Below are positions 25,129 through 33,484 of a stretch of DNA of 64,000 bases, piece by piece. Positions within the stretch are counted from its first letter, which is position 1, and every line of letters begins with the position of its first letter. The DNA comes from Ferrimonas pelagia (GTDB taxonomy: Bacteria; Pseudomonadota; Gammaproteobacteria; Enterobacterales; Shewanellaceae): positions 34,293 to 98,292 of the forward strand of contig NZ_BAABJZ010000098.1 of the NCBI RefSeq assembly GCF_039543565.1. The letters are read 5' to 3'. The notes under the pieces were generated by a model that did no database searches, was not told where the DNA came from, and saw nothing but the letters and a program-made list of their open reading frames with translations. A program made the position numbers and the translations under genes.

Positions 25129-26541
25129 ATGGCCAAACTATCACTGCTGGATCTGGGTTTTGTCCTGTTTGAAAGCGATACCACACCTTTGCACATCAGT
25201 GGATTGGTGCTGCTGGAACCGCCTCAACAGGCCCGAGAAGAGTTTGGTAGCCATTTGGTGGCCAAGCTCAAAGCGAGCGGTCCGGTTCAGGCGCCGTTTA
25301 ACCGAGTCTTGCAGTGGGGCTTAACTCGGCTGCCGCATTGGCAGCCGACCGACTCCGTTGAGATGGATTACCATATCCGCCACTCTCATCTTCCAGAGCC
25401 TGGCGATCGTCACCAGCTGTTGGAGCTGGCGGGTCGGATCCATAGCTACCGTTTGGATCGCAGTCGTCCCTTGTGGGAGCTGTGGGTGATCGATGGCCTA
25501 CAAAACGGCCAGGTGGCCATCTTGTTCAAGCTCCACCACGCCTTGGCGGATGGGGTGCGTGCCAATGAGCTGTTTGCCCGCAGTTGCAGCCCGGATCCGC
25601 AAGGGGAGGGGGTGCTATTTTGGCAAGGCGATGCCCAAGACGATGCAACGGCGCGCCAGGCGCGGGATTCGCTACTGTCGTCATTGCTCGACCCCAAATT
25701 GTGGCGCAGGCAGTTCCACGCCAGCGTTGGCTTGGCCAAGCTGGCGGGTAAGTTGGCGCTCAATGTGGCCGATCTGGCCCCGACTCGGTTGAAGGTTCCC
25801 TTCACCGCGCCCCGAACGCCGTTTAATGTCAGTCCCGATAAAGCGCGCACTGTCGCCCTTTGTCGTTTGCCTCTGCGGCGCTTTTCTCGTCTGGCCAAAC
25901 TCACCGGCAGCACCACCAATGATGTGATGCTGACCGTGTGTGACATGGCCCTGCAGCGCTACCTGCAACTGCATAACTGGCAGGGAGAGAAACCTCTGGT
26001 GGCTTTGATGCCGATCAATCTGCGCCAGGATGGCGAGATCAGTCATAGCTGCAATAAGATCAGTCTGGGTTTGGTTGAGTTGGGACAGAGCGATGCGCTG
26101 CCGCTCGAGCGGTTGCACGCCATTCGGGACGGTACCTTGGGGATCAAGCAGGAGGCGCTGGACCTGTCTCCAGACGCGTATTTCCAGTACTCCATTGTGG
26201 TCAATGGGCTGTCGCTGGCCGCAGGCCGACTCGGCTTGCACCACTATCTGCCCCCTGCGACCAATATGCTGATCTCGAATGTGCATGGCAGTAAGCAGAA
26301 GCTTTACTTTATGGGGGCAGAGGTGGAGCAGATCTTCCCGCTGTCGCTGTTGCTGCCGGGTCAGACCCTGAACGTCACCCTGCTCAGTTACGCCGGTGAG
26401 ATGCATTTTGGTTTGATCTGTTGCCGTCGTTCCCTGCCGGGGTTTGAGGCGATCGCCGAGCACTTGAAGGAAGCCTTGACGGAACTGGAGATGGAAACCC
26501 TACAAACGGTCGCTCAGGTGATCCAGGCTCGCTCAGCTTAA
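25129..26541 (+). CDS. Wax ester synthase/diacylglycerol acyltransferase (WS/DGAT)
   Basis: 470 residues. Esterifies fatty alcohols, and often diacylglycerol, with acyl-CoA. The catalytic motif HHxxxDG is HHALADG at residues 136-142. Other family landmarks are SRPLWELWVIDG (about 112-123), TTNDVMLTV and NMLISNVHGSK near the C-terminus. Length is typical of bacterial enzymes such as AtfA. Substrate choice cannot be read, but a fatty acyl-CoA reductase at the other end of the locus would supply the alcohol. Start preceded by GAGGAGGCGC. Confidence 0.95.
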   Translation: MAKLSLLDLGFVLFESDTTPLHISGLVLLEPPQQAREEFGSHLVAKLKASGPVQAPFNRVLQWGLTRLPHWQPTDSVEMDYHIRHSHLPEPGDRHQLLELAGRIHSYRLDRSRPLWELWVIDGLQNGQVAILFKLHHALADGVRANELFARSCSPDPQGEGVLFWQGDAQDDATARQARDSLLSSLLDPKLWRRQFHASVGLAKLAGKLALNVADLAPTRLKVPFTAPRTPFNVSPDKARTVALCRLPLRRFSRLAKLTGSTTNDVMLTVCDMALQRYLQLHNWQGEKPLVALMPINLRQDGEISHSCNKISLGLVELGQSDALPLERLHAIRDGTLGIKQEALDLSPDAYFQYSIVVNGLSLAAGRLGLHHYLPPATNMLISNVHGSKQKLYFMGAEVEQIFPLSLLLPGQTLNVTLLSYAGEMHFGLICCRRSLPGFEAIAEHLKEALTELEMETLQTVAQVIQARSA

Positions 26542-26566
26542 GGAGTGAGAGCCAAAGGAGGAGAGC

Positions 26567-27475
26567 ATGCCTAGCTGGCGTTCCAAGGCGTTAAATAAGC
26601 TGTTATTCCGAGTGATGCGATCGCGCTTGGCCCGCTGCGAGGATGTATACAGCTTACGTCGAGCGTTGGCTGAGCTGGAGCGCTTGGGCAACTACATCCT
26701 GCCACCGCCCGGACTGGAGTGCATCCCAGATCGGATCGGTGGCGTTAGCTGTGATTGGGTGACCACGGGCCAGCCGGCCAGTGATGCGGTGATCCTCTAC
26801 TGTCATGGCGGGGGGTTTTGCATTCGTACGCCGGAAAGTCACAGTGCCATGCTGGCGCGTTTGGGAGAGATGTCTCAGGCGCGGGCGCTGATGGTGGATT
26901 ATCGGTTGGCGCCGGAATTTCCATTCCCGGCGGCGGTGCATGATTGTTTCGCCGTCTATCAAGACCTGCTCAAACAGGGCTGTAAGCCGGAGCGGATCGT
27001 CCTGGCGGGTGACTCTGCCGGTGGCAACTTGGTGCTCACCACTTTGATGCAGGTGCGGGACGCGGGGCTGGCGATGCCGTTGGCCGCCGTGCTGCTCTCA
27101 CCGGCCACCGATATGACCATCAATGGAGAGTCGGCGTTTTTGCTGCGGCATGACGACCCGTTTTTCGATCTGGGCACCTTGCTGTTGATGCGTAATGCCT
27201 ACCTCAATGGGCACCATCCGTGTGATCCGCTGGTCTCGCCGATCTATACCGATATGGCGGGCATGCCGCCGATGATGATCCATGTTGGGGCGCTTGAGAT
27301 CCTGCAGGATGATTCGGTGCGATTGGCGTCGCGCTTGCGCCGAGCGCAATGCTCGGTGGACCTGACCGTCTGGCCGGGGATGCCTCATGTGTTCCCGCTG
27401 TTCTATCAACTGCCCGAGGCGCAGGAGGCGCTGGCGCGCACCGCCGCATTTATCCGTTTTCAGTTGCAGTCTTAG
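26567..27475 (+). CDS. HSL-family alpha/beta hydrolase (lipase/esterase)
   Basis: 302 residues. The oxyanion-hole motif HGGG is at 80-83 and the nucleophile elbow GDSAG at 148-152 (Ser150); Asp and His follow in LEILQDDSV and GMPHVFPLF. This is the hormone-sensitive-lipase family of short-chain and neutral-lipid esterases. It lies 25 bases after the WS/DGAT gene with AAAGGAGGAGAGC before its ATG. A role in mobilising stored wax esters or acylglycerols is inferred from context. Confidence 0.93.
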   Translation: MPSWRSKALNKLLFRVMRSRLARCEDVYSLRRALAELERLGNYILPPPGLECIPDRIGGVSCDWVTTGQPASDAVILYCHGGGFCIRTPESHSAMLARLGEMSQARALMVDYRLAPEFPFPAAVHDCFAVYQDLLKQGCKPERIVLAGDSAGGNLVLTTLMQVRDAGLAMPLAAVLLSPATDMTINGESAFLLRHDDPFFDLGTLLLMRNAYLNGHHPCDPLVSPIYTDMAGMPPMMIHVGALEILQDDSVRLASRLRRAQCSVDLTVWPGMPHVFPLFYQLPEAQEALARTAAFIRFQLQS

Positions 27476-27487
27476 CCGACGAGCGGG

Positions 27488-28090
27488 TTAATCCGGGTCG
27501 AGTTTGGCTACGGCAGGGTGTTGGTAGGGGGCCAAGAGTACGGCCAACCGGGTGACGCCATTGCGGATCCGAGTTTCCTGATCCGCTTCCTTATCCAAGA
27601 TCTGATCATAGCTGAGGCTGCCGAGGGTGGTCAGCATCAGGCTGTCGGCCAGCGCATGGCGTAATTGGGTGGAGAGCCCTAGGGGTTGCAACTGCTCCAT
27701 GCCATCGAGCAGGGCCTGGCTAAACTGGCGCAGTTGACGGATAAGGCGCAGCCATTTGGCCGGGATCCGGCCACTGGCGAAGCGAAAGGCTTCCTGATCG
27801 CGAAACAGGAAGCGAAAATGGTGGCAGATCCGCAGTACCGAGTGCAGCAGCGGATCGTATTCATCCGGTGCCATCTCTTCGGTGCGGATCCGCAGGATCA
27901 GCCGATTGAGTGCCAGCTCGCATTCGGCCATGAGGGCCGTGAGGATCTCCTCTTTGCCCTTGAAGTGGTAATACAGGTTACCCGGGCTGATCCCCAACTG
28001 CTCGGCAATGTCGACGCTGGTGATCCGCGCCGTACCGCTGTCGTTAAACAGAGTCAGGCTGGCATCGAGGATCCGCTCGCGGGTGCCCAT
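27488..28090 (-). CDS. TetR/AcrR-family regulator of the lipid locus
   Basis: 200 residues. The N-terminal helix-turn-helix reads RERILDASLTLFNDSGTARITSVDIAEQLGISPGNLYYHFKGKEEIL, typical of TetR repressors; the C-terminal ligand domain follows. It starts right at the stop of the DUF2505 gene and is convergent with the esterase, 12 bases apart. Given its location, it probably controls the locus in response to an acyl ligand. That is inference. Confidence 0.92.
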   Translation of the reverse strand: MGTRERILDASLTLFNDSGTARITSVDIAEQLGISPGNLYYHFKGKEEILTALMAECELALNRLILRIRTEEMAPDEYDPLLHSVLRICHHFRFLFRDQEAFRFASGRIPAKWLRLIRQLRQFSQALLDGMEQLQPLGLSTQLRHALADSLMLTTLGSLSYDQILDKEADQETRIRNGVTRLAVLLAPYQHPAVAKLDPD

Positions 28091-28588
28091 CTATTCTACC
28101 TGCGTTTGGCATTGCTCAAGCAGGTACTGGCGCTCCTGCTCGGCCATGCGCTGGCTGTCCTCACAGGCAAACCGCTCCAGCTTGCTGCCGACAAAGGGCA
28201 GCGCGCATTTAAACTCCAACTCAACCCGATTGCAGCAACCGTCGCCAACGGCTTCGATCTGCATCTGGCCGCGGATCCTGATCGGCACGCCGGGCAGGGT
28301 AATGGAGAGTTGGCAGCGGTAGGGGCCGCCCTCCTCCAACTGCCATTGCTCGGATTGCTCGATAAGATTGCGCTCGCCCACCAGTGAGCGCAGTGCTGCG
28401 GGGATCTGGCTTTGCACTTCGCGGCTGGTGGCCAGCTGATACTGGTCGTCCTGTTGTTGGCTTTGACGCAGGCGTACCTTAGTGGCGCCGATCGCTTGAT
28501 ACTTCTCCTTGACCGCATCCGCTTGGATAAAGTGGGTCAGCAGTTGCTCGACAGGGCAAGGGTAGTCGTGTTTGAGGGTCAGCTTCAT
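28091..28588 (-). CDS. DUF2505-family protein
   Basis: 165 residues beginning KLTLKHDYPCPVEQLLTHFIQADAVKEKYQAIGA, the DUF2505 opening pattern. The family resembles SRPBCC/START folds that hold lipids in a hydrophobic cavity, but the function is not established. It lies between the acyl-CoA reductase (12 bases upstream) and the TetR gene (adjoining), so all three are probably one transcript. Confidence 0.82.
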   Translation of the reverse strand: MKLTLKHDYPCPVEQLLTHFIQADAVKEKYQAIGATKVRLRQSQQQDDQYQLATSREVQSQIPAALRSLVGERNLIEQSEQWQLEEGGPYRCQLSITLPGVPIRIRGQMQIEAVGDGCCNRVELEFKCALPFVGSKLERFACEDSQRMAEQERQYLLEQCQTQVE

Positions 28589-28600
28589 CTCCGGCTCTCT

Positions 28601-30580
28601 CTAGAAATAGATCCCACGCAACAGCGCGGCGAAGTTGATCTGCTCTTGCCGGCGCGCCAGTGTGGTGGATTCGCTGCGCGTGGCGCTGTCGGGGAACATG
28701 CGGTAGGCCGCGTTCATGATGATCTCAGCAAACTTGGGCGTGGTCGCGTGCAGCACGGCACCGAGGATCCCGAGTCGGGTCGCTATCCGCTTCGGCTGGT
28801 GGAGCACCCCTTTGAGCACTAGATCGGCGGCGTCGTCCGGGGTCAGCGTCGGCACATCGTTATAGAGCTTGGTTGGGGCGATCATTGGCGTCTTCACCAG
28901 TGGCATATTGATGGTGGTGAAGCGGACCCCCATATCGGAGTATTCCGAGGCGGCGCAGCGACTGAAGGCATCCAGCGCCGCCTTGGAGGCAACGTAGGCG
29001 GAAAAGCGCGGCGAGTTGGTGAGCACGCCGATGGAGCTGATATTGAGGATCTGACCCCGGCGCTGTTTCTCCATGTGTTCCAGTACGCCCAAGGTGAGCC
29101 GCAAGGCGCCAAAGTAGTTGATCGCCATGGTGCGTTCGAAGTCGTGGAATCGCTCCTTGGAGTCGGTGACGGCTCGGCGGATGGAGCGGCCGGCGTTGTT
29201 GATCAGCACATCGACGCCGCCATGCTCTTCATGTGCCCATTGCAGCAGGGCATCGACATCGGCATCAACAGTGAGATCGGCGGTGTAGCCATAGGCGTCT
29301 GCACCTAGCTCACGCGCCTGTTGACAGGCCAGCTCGAGCGCATCGCCTTCACGGGCCACCATCAGGATCTTGGTGCCACACCGGGCGAGTTTCAGGGCAG
29401 AGGCCAGGCCAATGCCGGAGCTGGCGCCGGTCAACAGCACGGTTTGGCCCCGGAGTCGGTCACACAGGCATTGATTGAGATCCAGCTCAGGGTCTAGGTT
29501 GCGCTCCCAGTAATCCCAGATCACCGGGGCGTAGTCTTGCAGTCGGGGACATTGGATCCCGCCGCGTTGCAGCAGCGCTTGGGTTTCTCGGCAATCGAAG
29601 CGGGTGGGGTAGTTGAGCAGCTTCAGTGCCGCTTCCGGTAAGCCGTACTCCTCCAGCACCGCCGAGCCGATTCGGCGCGCGGGCGGATAGTGCAATGCCA
29701 TCTGCAGCAGGTGACGGGGGATCAGATCAAGCAAGCGGGTGTTGAGGCGCAGCGCCATCTGCGGTGCGTGGGCGGCTTCGGCGAACAGGTTGATCACCTC
29801 GCCGCTGCGCAGTGGCTGGGGATCGGTCAGGTGAAAGCAGCGGCCATCGAGATCGTCACAGTGGGCCAGGTAGTCCATCGCCTCGGTGACGAAATCGACC
29901 GGCACGATGTTGAGGCGACCGCCTTCCGGGCCGAGAAGTGGCAGCCACTTGGGCAGGTTGTCCCGCAACTTCTGCAGCATCTTGAACACCATATAGGGGC
30001 CGTCGACGCGATCGGCTTCACCGCTTTGCGAATCGCCCACCACAATGCCGGGACGGTAGATCCGAAATGGCACGGCACAGCTGTCGCGCACCGCTTTTTC
30101 CGCTAGGTGTTTGGTCAGGAAGTAGGGGTTTTCCATGTGTTCGGCTTCTTCAAACATGGATTCGCTGAAGGAGCCGCGGTATAGACCGGCTGCAGCAATC
30201 GAGCTGACATGGTGGAAGCAGCCGGCATTAATTTGCTCGGCGGCGGCTAACGCGTGCTTGGTGCCTTCCACATTGGCGGCGATCTGCACCTCGGCGCTGG
30301 CATTGAGATCGTAGATGGCGGCGAGGTGGAAGAAGTGCGCGATCTGGCCGTGCAGACGATCGAGATCCGCCGGGCCGATCCCTAGGCCGGGTGAGAGCAG
30401 ATCGCCGCGGATCGGGATCAACCGACTCGGCTCGATCTCTAACTGCTGGCCTAACGCAGCTAGCCTAGCTTCTGCTCGGTCGCTGCGGACCACGCAATAC
30501 AACGGGCCTTGCCGCTTTGCCAATTTGGCGAGAAAGAAACGACCGATAAAGCCGGTCGCCCCGGTGATCAAATACCCCAT
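28601..30580 (-). CDS. Two-domain fatty acyl-CoA reductase (alcohol-forming)
   Basis: 659 residues from ATG 30580; the frame upstream to 30676 crosses a candidate operator. The N-terminal thioester-reductase-like Rossmann domain has GATGFIGRFF (7-16), SSIAAAG (126-132) and the YxxxK pair Y153/K157. A second short-chain dehydrogenase has TGASSGIG (384-391), NNAG (461-464) and Y529/K533. This order and length match the Marinobacter-type enzyme that reduces acyl-CoA through the aldehyde to the fatty alcohol. The conserved LVKTPMIAPTK and C-terminal LLRGIYF are also typical. Confidence 0.93.
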   Translation of the reverse strand: MGYLITGATGFIGRFFLAKLAKRQGPLYCVVRSDRAEARLAALGQQLEIEPSRLIPIRGDLLSPGLGIGPADLDRLHGQIAHFFHLAAIYDLNASAEVQIAANVEGTKHALAAAEQINAGCFHHVSSIAAAGLYRGSFSESMFEEAEHMENPYFLTKHLAEKAVRDSCAVPFRIYRPGIVVGDSQSGEADRVDGPYMVFKMLQKLRDNLPKWLPLLGPEGGRLNIVPVDFVTEAMDYLAHCDDLDGRCFHLTDPQPLRSGEVINLFAEAAHAPQMALRLNTRLLDLIPRHLLQMALHYPPARRIGSAVLEEYGLPEAALKLLNYPTRFDCRETQALLQRGGIQCPRLQDYAPVIWDYWERNLDPELDLNQCLCDRLRGQTVLLTGASSGIGLASALKLARCGTKILMVAREGDALELACQQARELGADAYGYTADLTVDADVDALLQWAHEEHGGVDVLINNAGRSIRRAVTDSKERFHDFERTMAINYFGALRLTLGVLEHMEKQRRGQILNISSIGVLTNSPRFSAYVASKAALDAFSRCAASEYSDMGVRFTTINMPLVKTPMIAPTKLYNDVPTLTPDDAADLVLKGVLHQPKRIATRLGILGAVLHATTPKFAEIIMNAAYRMFPDSATRSESTTLARRQEQINFAALLRGIYF

Positions 30581-30610
30581 GTGTCTGCCTCCATGCAGCC
30601 TTGGTTGAAC

Positions 30611-30625
30611 ACTGGTCAGTCCAGT
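30611..30625. promoter_or_regulatory. Candidate TetR operator before the acyl-CoA reductase gene
   Basis: ACTGG (30611-30615) and CCAGT (30621-30625) are inverted around TCAGT, 31 bases before the reductase ATG and about 22 bases downstream of the predicted -10. A repressor bound here would block transcription. The link to the TetR gene three genes downstream is inference. Confidence 0.45.
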
Positions 30626-30646
30626 TCGGACATTGTGACCAATGGA

Positions 30647-30676
30647 ATCATAGAGTACAAAAACTATTCGAAGCAA
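30647..30676 (-). promoter_or_regulatory. Candidate promoter of the reductase-DUF2505-TetR operon
   Basis: On the minus strand TTGCTT (30676-30671), 18-base spacer, TATGAT (30652-30647), the latter five of six with the -10 consensus. It lies 67 bases before the ATG at 30580. Weak -35. Confidence 0.45.
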
Positions 30677-30758
30677 GCTTGTGTTGGATCAAGAAATTCC
30701 GGCTAATGTTTGAAATATATCCATTGTTGACAATGAGTTAGGGTTAGTGGTATTTGGC

Positions 30759-30784
30759 AAAAAAAGCCCCGCAGTCGCAGGGCT
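30759..30784 (-). terminator. Terminator of pheA
   Basis: On the minus strand AGCCCTGC pairs with GCGGGGCT around GACT, followed by seven T. It begins 7 bases after the pheA stop. Confidence 0.85.
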
Positions 30785-30790
30785 GAGTGG

Positions 30791-32680
30791 CTAACGGTAC
30801 AAGGCAGCCATCAGTTGGGCCAATGCGGCCGCGTCGAACTGGGGCTGGATAGCGAGCAGTAAGCCGTCGGCTCCGGCGGTTTTAGCCGCTTGGATCAACG
30901 CCAGATCGAGCGCCAAATGTTGGCTGTCACAGTCCGGTGCCAATAGCACCGGCAGATGACTGTGCTGTTTGAGCCAGGCCACCATCGCCAGATCCAGTCG
31001 GGGTCGATCGCCCTCGCGCTGACCCGGCTCACACAGGATCACCTGTTGATTGCCTTGTTGCAGAATGATCTCGGCGGCGTCCAGCAATGCTTGTCCGTCA
31101 GCCTGCTCAGGCCGGATCAGGATCACCGGACGTTGATCTTGCCCTGCGGCGGCGAGCAAAGCGGGCTCGTTGAGCGCGCCGGGACCGAGCAGCAGCAGAT
31201 CACAATATTCCGACAGCAGCGGGCGCCGCTCGGCCGCGGTCAACTCGCCAACTAACGGCAGGCCCAGCTGTTGGCACAGTTTCGCGTGGGTGCGCAGGCT
31301 GGCCTCGTCTTGATCGTGGCTACCCCAGAGCGCCGCTCCGGCGTACTCCTTGACCGTGCGGGCGATCTCGTTGGCTTCCATCGAGTGATGGGCCGGCCCG
31401 GCCAGGATCCGGAAGCTGCCGTCTCCCAGTTGCTGATGCCCGATCCGGATAGGGCTGGTTCGGGCTTTGTGAGTGCGCGAATGCAGCGGTGTCTCGTCGC
31501 TTAGGCGGGGATCGTGCGCCAAGGCATGACTGTCCAGCTCGGTCGGCAGCACGGTTTCACACGGGTAGCAGCCGAGGACTTTGACAAAGCGGGTCAGGCG
31601 GGTCAGATCGCGCAGCGCTTGCTGCATCGGTTGGCTGTGCAGATTGGCTTGCACATCCAGATAGAACATCTCTTCCCAGGGGTTGCCGTGGATGGGCCGA
31701 GACTCAAGTTTGGTCATGTTGACGCCGTTATCGCGCAGCACGCTGAGTGCCTCAACCAAAGCGCCGGGCTGCTGGCCTGTGGCCATCAGCAGCGTGGTCT
31801 TGGCCGGCACCTGCGGCGGGACATCGACCGGCTTGCGTGCCAGCACCAAAAAGCGGGTTTCATTCCGGGGCTGGTTGGCCAGATCCCGTTTGGCGACGTG
31901 GAGACCGTACAGTGCGCCCCCACGTTCACTGGCTATTGCGGCGCTGTTGGGCGTTTGCGCCGCCTTGCTCATCGCCTCCGCGCTGCTGGCGCAATACTCC
32001 TGATGGACATTGAGCTCGGCCAGGTAACGGCTGCACTGCGCATGAACCTGGGGATGGGCAAAGACGGTTTTGATCTCGCTTAGCGCGCCCCCCTCGGGCA
32101 GCAAGACGCAATGGGGAATGGACTCGGTGGTTTCGCCAACGATGTGCAGGTTGGTGTGCTGGAGCAGATCGAACACCTCGTTGATGGAGCCGGAGGAGGT
32201 GTTCTCGATGGGGATCACGCCGTAGTCGGCTTGGCCTTGCTCGACCGTGTCCAAAATGGCGTTGAAGCTGCTTTGCCCCAGCTCGTTCAGCTCGAGGGCG
32301 CGTCGTTCGAAGTAGCTGTGGCTGGCCAAGTAGCTGTAGGAGCCTTTGGCGCCGAGATAGGCCACGTTGATCCGCTCTGTGACGGCCGGATTGTGTTGCG
32401 ATTGGAACCAGGCCTGTTGGCGCAACACCGAGTCTTCAATGATGGCGTGAAACAGGCGGGAGACGTATTGGCCATCCAGGCCCAGCTGGCGGCCTTCGCT
32501 GACCAGCCGGGTCAACAGCGCGCTTTCCCGATCGCTGTCGCGCACCGGTTTGGTCACATCGGCCTTGGTGCGGGCGACATCGAGGCTCAGCTCCCTGCGT
32601 TGGGCCAGCAGCTCAAGCAGCTGCCGATCCAGTGCGGTGATCTGTCGCCGTATGGGGTCCAGTGGGTGTTCCTGAGTCAT
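30791..32680 (-). CDS. pheA: PheA chorismate mutase/prephenate dehydratase with a C-terminal DAHP-synthase-like domain
   Basis: 629 residues from ATG 32680 (AAGGA eight bases upstream); a start at 32701 is less likely. Residues about 8-95 are the AroQ chorismate mutase; 104-285 the prephenate dehydratase with NETRF (273-277); 295-378 the ACT domain with PGALVE (305-310) and ESRP (326-329), which binds phenylalanine. E. coli PheA ends here. Residues about 406-629 resemble a class I-beta DAHP synthase (GDGSFRILAGPA, QQGNQQVILCEPG, LKQHSHLPVLL, AGADGLLLAIQP), but the metal Cys of GPC is Ala430, the metal Glu of the VEVHP-type segment is Ala610, and the KPRTSP loop is gone. The tail is probably non-catalytic. 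Confidence 0.93.
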   Translation of the reverse strand: MTQEHPLDPIRRQITALDRQLLELLAQRRELSLDVARTKADVTKPVRDSDRESALLTRLVSEGRQLGLDGQYVSRLFHAIIEDSVLRQQAWFQSQHNPAVTERINVAYLGAKGSYSYLASHSYFERRALELNELGQSSFNAILDTVEQGQADYGVIPIENTSSGSINEVFDLLQHTNLHIVGETTESIPHCVLLPEGGALSEIKTVFAHPQVHAQCSRYLAELNVHQEYCASSAEAMSKAAQTPNSAAIASERGGALYGLHVAKRDLANQPRNETRFLVLARKPVDVPPQVPAKTTLLMATGQQPGALVEALSVLRDNGVNMTKLESRPIHGNPWEEMFYLDVQANLHSQPMQQALRDLTRLTRFVKVLGCYPCETVLPTELDSHALAHDPRLSDETPLHSRTHKARTSPIRIGHQQLGDGSFRILAGPAHHSMEANEIARTVKEYAGAALWGSHDQDEASLRTHAKLCQQLGLPLVGELTAAERRPLLSEYCDLLLLGPGALNEPALLAAAGQDQRPVILIRPEQADGQALLDAAEIILQQGNQQVILCEPGQREGDRPRLDLAMVAWLKQHSHLPVLLAPDCDSQHLALDLALIQAAKTAGADGLLLAIQPQFDAAALAQLMAALYR

Positions 32681-32718
32681 GGTCCGATCCTTCTTGCTCA
32701 TACCTAAGTTGCAACGAC

Positions 32719-32748
32719 AAAAAAGCCCCCCGGGGTTGGGAGGCTTTT
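32719..32748 (-). terminator. Attenuator terminator upstream of pheA
   Basis: On the minus strand AAAAGCCTCCC...GGGGGGCTTTTTT forms a stem followed by six T, 18 bases after the candidate pheL stop and 38 bases before the pheA ATG. The order leader peptide, terminator, pheA is that of classical phenylalanine attenuation. Confidence 0.8.
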
Positions 32749-32765
32749 CGGTGTTGCAGAATGCT

Positions 32766-32813
32766 TTACACGCGAATGCCGCCTCCGGGAACGGGGAAGC
32801 GAAACAGAAACAT
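32766..32813 (-). CDS. pheL: Candidate PheL leader peptide
   Basis: Fifteen codons from the ATG at 32813: MFLFRFPVPGGGIRV then TAA. Three of the first six residues are Phe; a GTG at 32819 would add another Phe (MFMFLFRF...). It precedes the terminator hairpin before pheA, so ribosome stalling at Phe codons could control read-through, as in E. coli pheL. Found by reading the minus strand; too short for standard gene calling. No strong ribosome-binding site is seen. Confidence 0.6.
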   Translation of the reverse strand: MFLFRFPVPGGGIRV

Positions 32814-32879
32814 AAACACGGCATTCAATATTGTCATAGTGCAACAACACTACTGTCTTGCCTTTTGGGGTGCAAGCAT

Positions 32880-32908
32880 AAAAAAACACCCGCCAGCGTT
32901 GGCGGGTG
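32880..32908 (-). terminator. Terminator of hpf
   Basis: Perfect nine-base stem CACCCGCCA / TGGCGGGTG (arms 32900-32908 and 32887-32895) with a four-base loop, then seven T on the minus strand. It separates hpf from the pheL-pheA transcript. Confidence 0.92.
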
Positions 32909-32928
32909 CTGATCCGATCAGTCGCGGC

Positions 32929-33267
32929 TCACGCAACGGCTTCCTCTTCGCGAACGCTCAAGACGTTGGTGTGATCGTGCCGACGCGCGGCTTCTTTGTG
33001 GGTGACCTTGTTCAGTTGACGCTCTAACTTCTGTCCCATCTGATTGATGGCAACATAGAGATCTTCGTGTTGCCCACTGGCAAACAGCTGACCGACGTTG
33101 GTGTTGACCTTGGCTTCGATCTGGAACGCCTTGCCCTCCATCGTGATGATCACGTGCGGCTTGATGATGTCGACATTGTGGCGGATGAGTTTATCCAAGC
33201 AGGCTTTAACGCGGTTTTGCATGGGGGTGGTGATGGCAACGGATTTACTGGTGATCTCTATACGCAT
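32929..33267 (-). CDS. raiA: Ribosome hibernation factor HPF/RaiA (YfiA)
   Basis: 112 residues: MRIEITSKSVAITTPMQNRVKACLDKL and VIITMEGKAFQIEAKVNTNVGQLFASGQHEDLYVAINQMGQKLERQLNK are characteristic of the short HPF/RaiA family, which binds the 30S decoding centre in stationary phase or cold. Location upstream of pheA matches E. coli raiA. The tail KEAARRHDHTNVLSVREEEAVA is short. Start preceded by AAGGGGAACC. Confidence 0.94.
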   Translation of the reverse strand: MRIEITSKSVAITTPMQNRVKACLDKLIRHNVDIIKPHVIITMEGKAFQIEAKVNTNVGQLFASGQHEDLYVAINQMGQKLERQLNKVTHKEAARRHDHTNVLSVREEEAVA

Positions 33268-33484
33268 GCAGGTTCCCCTTTATTGACCTTTTGTTAACTT
33301 CAGCTTCAGATTAGCGCTGCTTCGGGGGAGAAAGAAGTGATTTCGATCACGAAAATGCGTGTTTGAACAAAGCTTGAACGTAAGTGAGTCTTTGGCCAAA
33401 AAAGCGGTGAGAAAAGGTTGTTTTTGGCGAGTTTTGGCGTGATATTGGTGGAGATAAGCCGAGCCGTTTAGGGGCCATTTCAGG

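Noticed and set aside
30722..30735. CATTGT-TG-ACAATG palindrome between the reductase and pheA genes
   Set aside because: Short, AT-rich and about 70 bases upstream of the predicted reductase promoter; could be an operator but there is no support beyond symmetry.
32704..32889. 61-codon minus-strand frame before pheA
   Set aside because: It runs through the attenuator terminator and has no domain; the Phe-rich pheL frame is in another register.
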